Shown here piece after piece: positions 54,068 to 64,000 of a stretch of 64,000 bases of DNA. The notes under the pieces are model-generated. The model did no database searches, was not told the DNA's origin, and saw nothing but the letters and a program-made list of their open reading frames with translations. Positions within the stretch are counted from its first letter, which is position 1. Each line of letters begins with the position of its first letter. Source of the DNA: Tribonema minus. Its lineage: Eukaryota; Sar; Xanthophyceae; Tribonematales; Tribonemataceae. Both the position numbers and the translations under genes were made by a program. The stretch lies in contig JAFCMP010000132.1 of the NCBI GenBank assembly GCA_017506865.1, forward strand, positions 62,001 to 126,000, written 5' to 3'.

Positions 54068-55135
54068 CGCGCGTGTGCATACAGACCTATCAGTTAGGCG
54101 GCGGGAGTCACAGGGGCAATACGCTGCACGCAACGCCCTGTGTTAGACCGCTACCGCGGCGCCATTCGGCGTCGCAGCGAGCAGCGACAGGGGGCTACAG
54201 GAGTGCGGGCGCTGTCATTGTTCCCCCCTTTAGGCTCTACCGTTACCCTTTGTGTGTGTTTTGCGAAGAGCCCTCGCTTGAGTCCGCGAAGAGGGGATGC
54301 ACGGCTGCAAACTTCAAGTCTGCAAGAGGCAGGCGACGTGCCGTGCCGTGCACGCTCGTTGCTATCCTAGGCACTCACGGCAGCAGCACTGCTGCGAGTC
54401 AGGTAGCACAGGGGTATGTAGGATAGCTTCCCTTTTCCCATTTCAGTTTCTGCCAGCCTGGAGGTGTGTGACAGTCAGCGTGACTGCGTGTGCGTTGTGG
54501 CTCCTGCAGAGCGGAAAGTGGTGCCGCCTGTCTAGTATACAGTCTCGTATGTCAGTCGCCAATGTCAACTAAATGTCTGCATTCGGTCCGCGCGTTTGCT
54601 CTACTGAACTGATGCGGTGCCTGCCATTGGTGATGCGCGCTGCATACGTTGATGACCTACAATGCTCAACAGAAGCCATTTTAAATGCAGTAGTTTGTCT
54701 GAAATGCAGATTAATCAATTGTGTGAGTCACGCTCAAAGCGATTCAATGCCTTCTTTGTCCACGCTGCATTGAACTTTGAAGTGCACCTAGATGCACGTG
54801 TAGATTCACTGAATCAGCGTTGTACTTGCTCACATGGTCAGCATCTTCGTCATCATACATACATGACACACATCTTTGAGGCGGTCAGACCCTTCCACCC
54901 CAGCGAGGGGGCAGACCCTAGGGCCTCCAGGGGGGTCAGGCGACCTCCGACAAATGTGCAATTGAAGCATTAATGAATATTCATCTTGAGGGCGGCACAC
55001 CCCCCTTCCCACCCCGCGAGGGGGCAGACCCCAGCAAGCTCTGACAAAGCAATTGAAGCATTTGGCGCTGGGTCAGACAGAGTGTGCAGCAGGCCGCCGT
55101 CTTGCATTGCAGTTCACGATCCTTCAGCATTCTTA
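54068..55135. other. intergenic region between gene 2 and taxilin
   Basis: No recognised gene. Contains an imperfect duplication of 'ccc.gcgagggggcagaccc' (about 54893-54922 and 55010-55033), each near 'ttgaagcatt'. It should hold the 3' end of gene 2 and the taxilin promoter, but no clear signals are seen. Confidence 0.5.
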
Positions 55136-58100
55136 ATGGGCAGGAAGCGAGCTAAGGCAGGCGCTCTGCCCGCGGATCCAGATGCGCCAGGCAGCACCCC
55201 CAAGGCAGCCGAGCCAGCAGCGCCTGCGTCTGTGAAGCCGAAGCCGCGGGCTGTACGGCCAAGGCAGCCAAGCCTGCCCAAGGTCGAGAGCGTGTTGCAG
55301 GATGCGGAGGTCAGGGCGGCTTCGGAGAGAGCCAATGCTGCGCTGGACACGACCATGGGAGCCACGCGGTCCCAGCTTGTGAAGCTCAGGGCGAAGCAGG
55401 AAGCAGCGGTGACGCAGCTGGAGGCTACGTGCAGGGCGCTGGCTGTGGATCTGACAATTTGGAGAAGCGAAGTGGTAAGAACAGAAGCTGACTGCGCCTG
55501 CTACTGCTGCAGGAAGTGCAGGCCATGGTGATTTGGATCCTGTGTTGCCGCCCATTTGTTGTCTATGATATGACACCACGGCTGGATCCTGCTGCTGTGC
55601 TGCTGAAGGTACTCAGCTCAATGCAAGGCGCGTTCATGGCTACCATGTACGGGCTATTGCAGCTGCGTATGTGGTGCGTTACCAGCTGCACCTCGCGGCT
55701 CCGGTTCAATGGATCTTTCAATTTGCGGTGTCAGCAGTGTGACTTCAAAGATTTTGCCAGTTGCCAGATTATGCTTGCATTTCGTAATTCCCCTCACGCT
55801 GGCCATGCACGCAACAGCTTTGTGGCAACAGCTTTGTGAATATGTTGTGGTGGAGCCCATCTTGCGTGGCAGGTCCTAGCGCTGAACATTGCTTGGATTT
55901 GCGATGAAGCACCTTGATACTGAAGCAAGCGGTGTGTGACACATCAAAACACCAGATGTTGCAGCGCTCCAAGCGCACCAGCTGGGTGCCACCTTCGGAT
56001 GCTGCACAATCCACTGTGGCACCCCAAGACCACTTGACAACACCAGACAAGGCCGGCTTGGGTGTGCAGCAAAACTGACCAGTGCTCAAGTTAGCGCATG
56101 ATGCCTGCAAGTGCCAACAATGCATGCAATGACATGCTGTCGGCGCTCACTAGGTTGCCTGCAGGCAGCGCAGCAATGGGCACACTGACCCATGCTGAAG
56201 CAGCCCTTACATGCTAGCCTTCAGCTTGCATGCTCAGTGCCTGCTTTGCTTCAACGTTTGGGCTGTGCCCTGGCTTTGCAGCGCTCCTGCTCTCGATCTT
56301 CCTTCACATTTTCCCGTTGCATTTCGCAATTGCTTCTGAGGCCTCGTCCGTTGGCATGGACCCTGGCCTTCAGGTCACGCCCGGCATGATGTTCTCATCG
56401 TCGTTCGTTCCTCGCCGCGCCTGAACTGCGTAGCGCAGAAAGACGATGTGCCGCTGCGACACCGTCAAGGCGCTGCGCACGCGCACTGATGGACTGGTTT
56501 GCACAATCATCTCATGCAATGCTTCGAGCTGCATGACATTGCGGGTTGAGCCCTCGGGCCAACTTCCTGCACACTTCAACTTCAAGGCAGCTTGCCCGCG
56601 GCCTACGCAGTGCGTTGATCACGCACTGCCGGTCCGCCCCACTGCGCCTGACGTGCGCACGTTCGAGCACTGTCGTGTCGTCGGCCATCGCGTCGCGTGC
56701 GCAGGCGCGGAGCACCGCTGCACAACAGCAACTTCAACTTGCAGGGAGAGCTTCGCCTCCGCACGCACTAATCGCTCACGCCTCAGATACATCTCTATGC
56801 GCCTCCCTGCTTCAACTGACTGAGCGTTGGTGTCACGCCGCCGCTTCTGCGCGCAGGCGCAGAGCGCGTCCAGAAAGACCAAGCTGGAGGAGCTGTGCCG
56901 CCTGCTACAGGTGCGTAGAAGGAACAGACTCTATCATCGCATGCGTAGGCGGAAGAGACACGATCATCGCATGCGACACAAACAAACCATCACCCTTTTG
57001 ACTGCTGAGCGCAGCCAATTGTTTGCGGGCGACACACGCCTATCCGTTTTTCCGGCGACAGGCGCCGCGTGCGTACCCAGCCCGCTCCTGACAGTATATG
57101 AGTGCTGGCAGCTGTTAAAGTTGTGGACGTGAATGCAGCATGCACTCCAGCGCATTTATTCGCTGGTGTTCTTTCATGTCCAGGCTGCGGCCGTGACTGC
57201 ACACATCGCATCTATGAGCCACACACTAACCCTAACGTACATTTCCCGTCGCACTCTCGCGGCACCAGACGCAGACGCGGGCGGCGATAGCGGAGACAGC
57301 GGCGGCGGCGGTCTCGGACTCGGAGCGCTGCGACAAGCTCAGAGATGTGAGTTTGAGCACTGCGCAGCGCTGCCTGTGTAGAACTCTGACATGGCGCAGG
57401 CGTCACACGTAAGAGCCGCCCAGCCGCCGCATTGGCGCGTTTGTGCAGCATGTCGCAGTGAGGGGTGTTTCGACTGCGGGCTGTCCAAGGCCCGACGACA
57501 CGAGCTCAGAGCGCTGCCAATGTCATTGAGCGGCGCGCTGGTAATGTCAGATGGCGCCATTGGGTACCATGTAGATGGAGGGCAGGGTGTGAAGGTGTAT
57601 GCATGTATGTGTTCGGTTGTGCAGCGACTCCGTCCCTTGTTGACTACAGGAATCCTCTTCAATATGCGGTTCTAGAGCTGACCGGATGTTCAGTTCACAA
57701 TGCTGCACAGAAGCGTGTGTGCGCATGAGCAATTCAAGTTGAAGTTGAAGCTGCCATCAACTTCACTCATACGCCGTGCCTTGCTGCGTTGAAGCACACA
57801 CGCTGAGAATGAACGGTGTGGCGCGCAACACTACAACTTGGCGGCAGACGCTCACGCAATGCGCACGTGTGCTATTCTGTGCAGGACTTTGAAACCGCGG
57901 TGAACGACGTCAAGAAGCGCCTGGAGGTGCAGAACAAGCAGTGCGAGCTGCAGGTAATGTTTCTGCGATGCGCAGGGCTAGGGTTGGGGTAAGAGCTGGC
58001 ATGCATTTAAGCTTCAGATCAGCATTGCAGGCCCCAACACACGCAGCACAGTTGGTCTACTGCGGTGGAGGCACTTTGCGGACCGCTGACCCAGTACTGG

Positions 58101-61100
58101 CTGCTTTGCTAGCACACGCCACGCGAATTGTGGCAAAGCACGTCACGCCACGAGAGCAACATGGCGGCGTCTGATGCAAAATGGGACTGGGGCTCACGGT
58201 TGAGGCTAGGGCTGCAGATGCTTTATGGAGCTCCTGAGGGCCACGCTCAGGGGCAGGGTCTGGGCCAGAGGTGCAGTCTGACGCTCCATGCCGACTCGTA
58301 TGCTTCCTCTCACATGGGCGCCGCGTTCCATAATGTTAGCGTCTTCGTGATACATATGCCTGCCATGATGTCAGTGTCTTCGCGACGTTTGTGCGGCGCT
58401 GCGCCCAAGCGCGCAAGCAGGATCCGACGCTTTTGCACTCCGCGCCCGATGGCGCCGCCTCCTCCCTCCCGCAGGGCGCGGAGAACTCGTCGCTCGCGGA
58501 GAAGCTGGCGGCGTACGCGACGCAGTGGGAGCTGCGCGAGAAGCACCGCGCGGCGGAGGCGCGCAGCTGGCAGTTGGAGGTGCAGCTGGCGGAGGCGAAG
58601 CTGGCGCAGGCGCAGCAGGTGAGGCTTTGCCGTTCGTTGAAGTTCAAACAGGGCGCACGGGGGGGAGGGGGGCGGGGGGGGGCACACGGGGGCAGCACGG
58701 GCGGGCTGAGACTTGGGTACAGAGACGATGCTGGCGTGGGCGCAGCAGGTGGTGCCCGTGTGTTGAAGTTTAAATTGGTGTGTGTGTTTGTGTGTGTGGG
58801 GGGGGGGGGGGGGGGGGCGGGTGGGCTTAAGCTCGGTGACAGAGGCGGTGCTGGCGTGGGCGCGGTAGGCGAGGCCAGGGCGGGCCAAGTGGGCACGCAG
58901 TGCGGGTTGAGGGCAGGCAGGCATGTTTGCACGTTGGGGCCGTTGTGGCAGTGCTCAGTTGTAGCACAGTTGAAGTAACGGGACAGGCGAAGCTGTAGGG
59001 AAATTGGCCTGTGTCTTGTCATGCGCTCACAGCGCGGGCCGACCTTAGGTGTTGCACGCGTAGGCAAGACTGGCGCAGGCGAAGCATCAGTGGAGATTGT
59101 GGGCGCGCGCTGTGCGGTGCTGTGTGAGGGCAGGGCAGGCATGTTCCAGACGCGCGTTGAGCCTGCGCAGGCAGTGCTCAGCTGTGCGGCTCACAGAGGC
59201 GACGCGAGCGCGGGCAGCGCGTGGGTCAGGCTCACGATTGGTGACATGTGCTCAGGCTGGGGGTCTGCCCCTGGCCACAGCCCTGACAGATACAGTCTAT
59301 AAAACCACAAGTAGATGTACTTCAAGAACTTGCCGTAGTAGAGCAAAAAAGTGTCTATATTCTTCAACTTGATTTGCTGTCAACCAATGCAACCAATACA
59401 AGCTAGGATGAATATTGCTGACATAATTGAGGAGGCAAGGTCGGCGCCGCCGGCGCCGCCGCACAGGCAAGTGCAGGTTTGCTCGGGAAGTAGCTCAGAG
59501 CCGCAGTAAGAGGGACGGTGGGGCAGGTGTAGTGCTACACCATGCCACACTGCACACAGCATGTACGCCAGCTGATGTACCCGCAGCAGGGGCCTCCAGC
59601 ACCGCGCGCATACGCTGCAAAGCATGGTTTCATCACCCACCAGTCTACTCCCCAACACAGCTTCAAGTTTTGTCATGTGCTCGACACCTGTCGACGTGGC
59701 TGCTCAGCGAAGTGCGAGCTTTAATGGCGGTTTTGGCAGGATTGGTGGCGGTGCGAGCAGAGCAAAGCAACAGCGCACATGCGCGTTGCAGCACCCACAC
59801 CGCTCGAGTGGAAGTTGTTTTGGGTCAGTTCGCCTCAGCATGCGGACACGCCATCATGCATGGTTTACGCCAGTCACCAGTGCCGCTGATTCAAGCACCG
59901 CTTTTCCCCTGGTATAGTCACATGCCTGCATTAATGCAAATCATTACCTTGTACATATTTTTACACATGTACTCATATCAAGTGCGCGTTTGCAGGTGCT
60001 GGCGCACGAGCAGCAGCGGCGCGCCAACCTGCAGGAGCAGCTGGACGCACGCAAGGCGAAGGCCGCGTCGCTGCTCGACCAGGCAAGTGACTCAGATTTA
60101 GGTCTTGAGAATGTAGGACTCCTGAGCGTCCAAGGGCTTGACAGGTGCTCAGATCTAGAGTATTGAGCATGTAGGACTCTCGAACTTTAGAGGGCTTGAC
60201 GCGTGCTCCAAGCTGTACATGCTGTGAGATGCTTCAGCAATTTCCTCTTGACGTCGGCGCGTGTGAGGCTTCGAGCAGCCAGCTGCGTGGCTTGCATAGG
60301 TGACTTGCTACATACTTTGTATGATGGCACTGTTTGACTCGTGGCCAATAACTGCAGCAGCGGTGAGCACGGTTATTGGCGGAAGGCACTTGCGGCTAAC
60401 CACTCCTTGTCACTTAGAGCTCTACGATCTTTTGATTCGTTTCCGTGAGTTCATGGGATGATGTACGTCGTCTGAGCATCCAGGCAGCCCCCCCTTCCAT
60501 GTCAGGTACATGCATCCTTTTGTGACCATAGTTTACGCACGTCTCATAAGCGTATCGCGCCCTGCAATCTTGCATCTCTGCAGATGCACATGTACCGCGA
60601 CAAGGTGCAGGGCTACGAGGAGACGGTGAGCAGCAACGCTCAGCTGTGGCCGGAGCTGGAGCGGCGCTGCCAGGAGCTGCGCGCATTGGCGACGTCCGTG
60701 CAGGTGAACACGCTAGTAGCGTACCACTTTGAAGGTTTGAAGTTTGTCGGACGTGCACACTGCGCAGGACGGGTGTCGCACAGCATCGAGCATTATGGCA
60801 GGTGGGTACACAGCAACGCTCAGTTGTGGCCGGAGCTGGAGCGGCGCTGCCAGGAGCTGCGCGCGTTGGCGACGTCCGTGCAGGTAAATGACGCGCCGCA
60901 GCGCAGTACATTTGAGCTGCTGGGGACGCTGGCGACGAGCCTAACGCAGGTCCGCTCTCACTGCGCGACGCAAGGCGCATGTGCACGCTCCACAGCGCTC
61001 GGCGGCTGTTGCCTGCCCGCCTCGCACTTCAGTAAGTGTACGCAGCTCATCAACGCCATAGCCATTTATGACCGCCAATTCGCCTCTCACCGCGCGCTCG

Positions 61101-62532
61101 CGGTCGCCTCCGCAGGCGGACAGCACGCAGCCAGCTCACCAACACCATGGCTAAATTCAGACTCTCAAGCACCTTCTCACCAATTTCCCCATTTTCAAAC
61201 GCTGCAGGCGGACAGCACGCAGCGGCAGCGCGCGTTGGCGTCGCGCGACGTCGCCCTCCTCGAGGCGTCCAAGCTGCTGGCCACATATGCTCTTGCTCAC
61301 TTCACCAAGTGTACACACCTCACCCCCTGATGACCCCTAATCCGCCTCTCACCGCGCGCTCGTGGTCGCCTCGGCAGGCGGACAGCACGCAGCGGCAGCG
61401 CGCGTCGGCGTCGCGCGACGTCGCGCTCCTCGAGGCATCCGAGCTGCTGGCCAGCAAGCGCGCGACCCTCGCCGAGGCACGCCGCCTCACGGACAAGCTC
61501 GCGGAGCTCGCGCGCAGGCTGCAGGTGCAGCGCGACGCGCAGCGCAAACTTCAACAGCAGACGCTCCTCGCCGCCGCCGCTTCAGCTGGCGGCGGTGAGC
61601 CGCCTGCGTCGCCGCTTCATGCGGAAGTATGGGCGGCAACGGCGACGGCGCCGGTGGCGGCAGCAGCGGCCGGCGCTGAGGCAGCAGAGCCTGGTGCAGA
61701 TGCGGCATCGCCATCATCGATTGCGGCACCGGTGGCAATACATGCTGTGAAGGCAGTGGCGACAGCATCACCAGCAGTCGTAGCCCCAGCAGTACCGTCG
61801 ACGCCAGCCGTGGCACTGCCTCCATCGGCACGGGCAGCGCCAGCGGCGGCTGCAGCTGCGGCGGCAGCGCCGCCGATAGCGGCGCAGGCGGCAGCGGTGC
61901 CAGAGGCGGCAGCGCCCGCGCCGGCATTGCGTGCTGCCGCGGCGCCTGCGGCGGCCGCGTCTGGTGCTGCCAAGCACGCGCCGTCAAAGAAGGCAGCGGC
62001 GGCGGCGAAGCGCGCCGCAGCAAAATCGCAGCCTAAGGCGGCCGCCGCCGCTGCCGCCAAGCTGGCGGCTGCCGCTGCAGCGGTGACGGCGCCGGCAGCG
62101 GCAATGGCTCCTGTTGCCGCCCCGCCTTCGCCAAGCGCCGTGATGGCAGCAGCGGCGGCGACCGCGCCGCCGTCGCCGCCGCCGCTGTCGTGCCCTTTGA
62201 CGCCGCCACATTGCAGCTCGAGCGCTGCGCTCCCCGGCGGCGCTGCTGCCGCCAGCGGCTCGCCGCCGGCAGCGGCGCCGCTGCTGTCGCCGCAGCTCAG
62301 CGACGACGCGCCTTCGCTCACATGCGGCAAATCGGGCAACGGCGCGTCCATCGAAGTGGCGTTTCCGCCATGTGATGGGGACCCGCTGGATGGAGATGGC
62401 GCAGGGGCGAACAGCTCAGGGGATGATGGCGGCGGGTGGGAGAACAGGGAGCAGCACAGCAGTGAAATTGCTGCGGATGCGGCAGCGGCGGCGCTGGCGG
62501 AGAGCATGGCAAGCCTGGTGCTCATGTGTTAA
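55136..62532 (+). CDS. taxilin-family coiled-coil protein (8 exons)
   Basis: Taxilins bind syntaxins and act in vesicle trafficking in animals. Exons read: 55136-55474, 56857-56910, 57269-57346, 57885-57953, 58475-58618, 59996-60082, 60584-60703, 61378-62532; total 2046 nt, 681 residues, all phase 0. Family blocks: KLEELCRLLQ (start of the taxilin domain), DFETAVNDVKKRLEVQN, NSSLAEKLAAYATQWELREKH, QLEVQLAEAKLAQAQQ, HEQQRRANLQEQL, YRDKVQGYEETVSSNAQLW and LAELARRLQVQRDAQRKLQQQ. Residues 1-80 are basic and Pro-rich. Residues about 375-660 are Ala-rich low complexity, not part of known taxilins. Intron 6 starts with GC. Several introns carry exon-edge copies. A small extra exon in the 55475-56856 intron cannot be excluded. 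Confidence 0.87.
60083..60084 (+). other. GC donor of taxilin intron 6
   Basis: Exon 6 ends ...CTGCTCGACCAG and the intron starts gcaagtga. This is the second GC-AG intron in the window, with an otherwise consensus donor. Confidence 0.8.
60318..60447 (+). repeat. dispersed ~135-bp repeat, copy B (taxilin intron 6)
   Basis: Partner of 9215-9352: same orientation, shared landmarks GACTCGTGGCCAATAACTGCAG, GTTATTGGCGGAAGGCACTT and CACTCCTTGTCACTTAGAGC. A small deletion removes GGCA relative to copy A. It contains a short CCAAT..ATTGG inverted pair. Confidence 0.8.
60805..60883 (+). repeat. donor echo of taxilin exon 7
   Basis: A near-perfect copy of the last ~78 nt of exon 7 (SSNAQLWPELERRCQELRALATSVQ) ending at 60883 with a gtaaat donor; the real exon ends at 60703. 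A weaker third copy of the end (GTLATSLTQ) lies around 60920-60950. Confidence 0.92.
61110..61290 (+). repeat. acceptor echoes of taxilin exon 8
   Basis: Two copies of the start of exon 8 (ADSTQRQRA.ASRDVALLEAS.LLA) follow AG upstream of the real exon (61378). A short one lies at about 61118-61135 and a long one at about 61207-61283. The long copy is good enough to be a usable alternative acceptor; reading on from it stays open into the real exon 8. Confidence 0.9.
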
Positions 62533-63359
62533 TCGCCGCTGATGCTGCTAGCGTCGCCACTGCGACAGCAGTGGCAGCAGCGGCAGCGGCAGCAGCGGCA
62601 GCAGCGGCGGCTGCAGCGCTGGCGGGCGCGGAAGAGTCAAGCCTGAAGGCCAGCAGCAGTCAACGCAGTGTGTGCTCGTCAAGAGCACACCAGTAGGCAC
62701 CGCAGTCGAACGTCGTCCATGTAGCTGCAGGAGTGCAAGCACGTCAGACGCAAAGCTGCGGCACAGCCGTGCGCACGATGGCTCCGCGGTCCGGCATTTG
62801 CCTACGCAGGCTAGCTGAACCCCACAGGCTGCCCACTTACAACGTACGCCGCGCTCTGCGGAGCTGTCACAAGATGTGGGCCCTGAATGGTTTTCAGCTT
62901 CGAAACATACCAAGCCTGTACACAGGGGTACACTACTGTAGTAGCACACCTGCCTGCCAGGGCCCTATGGGCGCTACAAAGGATGCATTTGCCAATCAGG
63001 GCCTGTCAGGCACCGCCAACGTGCACTGACCGATCACCGCATCACATCTCCGGCACCCTGCGCTGAGCGCGGCGTGACACAATGACAGCAATATGAAGCA
63101 AATGCTCAACACACAACTTGCGTCAGCGCGCTGCTGCGCAGTGTGCGGCTTTCTTGCTGTGTGCTACGACTTCAATGCCACCATTTGTGGACTGCAATTC
63201 AGTGCACGTTGCGACGCCAAGTGCGAAAGCCACGAGAGAACTCCGGATGCGTATGTTCGCCCATTTGCCTCGCTACATGCACAAGCACGTGCCACGGCCG
63301 CGAGTATATCGCCTACATTGCAGGATTCCTGCTTGCGACACAGGGCACGATTCATGTAA
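62533..63359. other. region after taxilin
   Basis: Begins with a GCAGCGGCA microsatellite (62570-62625). No gene recognised. At 63290-63356 a plus frame reads EYIAYIAGFLLATQGTIHV, which ends just where the right-edge open frame begins in another phase, so it may be part of the same broken or spliced gene. Confidence 0.45.
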
Positions 63360-64000
63360 GTTGAACTTGAGGAACGAACGTGGCGAGTCACCAGGTCAAA
63401 GTTTGAAGCCCAAGCCCATCATCGCCACGCATTCCTCTCCCTCTGCACACAGCAACTTCTGCCGGGCAACACTAAGCCCTTCTTGCAAATGATCCGGCGC
63501 CACCAGATCGAAAAGCAGGCGTGGAAGAGCCGCCTGTCCGGTTCGCGTAGGCGCCGTGTCAAGCACACCGAGACGGTGTCAGACTCCATCAATCTCCAGC
63601 AGCGTTCTCTGGCCACCGAGACCGCTGCTGTGGGACTAGCTGAGCGCGATGGCGATGTCTCCATGCACCCTGCTCAAACCGACGAGGGGGGCGAAGACAG
63701 TAGCGAGGAAGAGCACACGAGGGACGGATACGATTCGGAAGCTGCCACTAGCCACGATGGGGATAGTATCTATGACCCTGAGAGCGACAGTAACAGCAGC
63801 ACAGAGCCCCAGGCTGCTACCATTGAGAACATCTGCGGCAGCAACGCCGACGGCGTGGCGGACAACCTCTGGGGCGAGACAACCGGCAAGCTTCTCGACA
63901 CCATCAGAACCTCCACTCCCCACGTGCAGCGCGCACTCATGAAAGCCGGCTGCGCTCAGCAGATCGTGAGAGAGTACTCCCGCCACAACGACCTCGTGCA
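63360..64000 (+). CDS. unrecognised protein, partial at right edge
   Basis: An open frame from just after a TAA (63357-63359) to the window end, 213 codons. It starts with a charged helical stretch (ELEERTWRVTRSKFEAQ, then LLPGNTKPFLQMIRRHQIEK), followed by a basic SRRRRVK cluster and a long acidic Ser/Glu/Asp-rich part (EDSSEEEHTRDGYDSEAA), then a less biased C-terminal part (LLDTIRTSTPHVQRALMKAG). The composition is not that of a GC-rich shadow frame, so it is probably real. The true start is unknown: either an intron acceptor (AG at 63451-63452 is in phase) or an upstream frame. It could belong to a mobile element. Confidence 0.5.

Noticed and set aside
61617..62525. 302-codon Ala/Gly-rich minus-strand frame
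   Set aside because: Opposite-strand shadow of the taxilin tail; triplet composition keeps both strands open.

Overview
This is nuclear DNA of a GC-rich eukaryote with spliceosomal introns, most likely a unicellular alga or related protist. The evidence is GT-AG introns (two of them GC-AG), a spliceosomal GTPase, a taxilin, a protein with plant/alga/protist-type EDR2 C-terminal (DUF1336) modules, and scattered TTAGGG-like tracts. I cannot name the species or lineage from the sequence alone.

Three large plus-strand genes could be spliced by eye, and each splice chain closes exactly in frame. (1) 1218-22969: EFTUD2/SNU114, the U5 snRNP GTPase, 17 exons, 1003 residues. A tRNA-Leu(CAG) gene lies in its intron 13. 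(2) 31337-54067: a 27-exon gene for a 1690-residue protein with a CRAL-TRIO (Sec14) domain, a probable membrane hairpin, a PX-like segment and three tandem EDR2_C modules. (3) 55136-62532: a taxilin-family coiled-coil protein, 8 exons, 681 residues, with an unusual Ala-rich tail. A fourth open frame (63360 to the right edge) is incomplete and unrecognised.

Between genes 1 and 2 (about 23.97-29.18 kb) two diverged tandem copies of a minus-strand gene for a Cys-rich multi-pass membrane protein lie head to tail. Their differences are mostly synonymous, yet both carry small frame-breaking indels. The window also holds a 599-bp TIR element flanked by TA (16190-16788), a dispersed ~135-bp repeat with one copy in gene 1 and one in gene 3, interstitial telomere-like tracts, pure C or G runs and a GCT/GCC microsatellite block.

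The most striking property is that many introns carry arrays of 1-6 extra copies of the adjacent exon edge together with its splice site. Copies of the first ~40-60 nt of an exon (with AG acceptor) lie upstream of the true exon, and copies of its last ~40-110 nt (with the GT, or even the rare GC, donor) lie downstream. All three genes show this. I call these arrays 'splice-junction echoes'. The two lipid/membrane-trafficking genes (2 and 3) are only 1.07 kb apart on the same strand, but nothing in the sequence shows that they are co-regulated.
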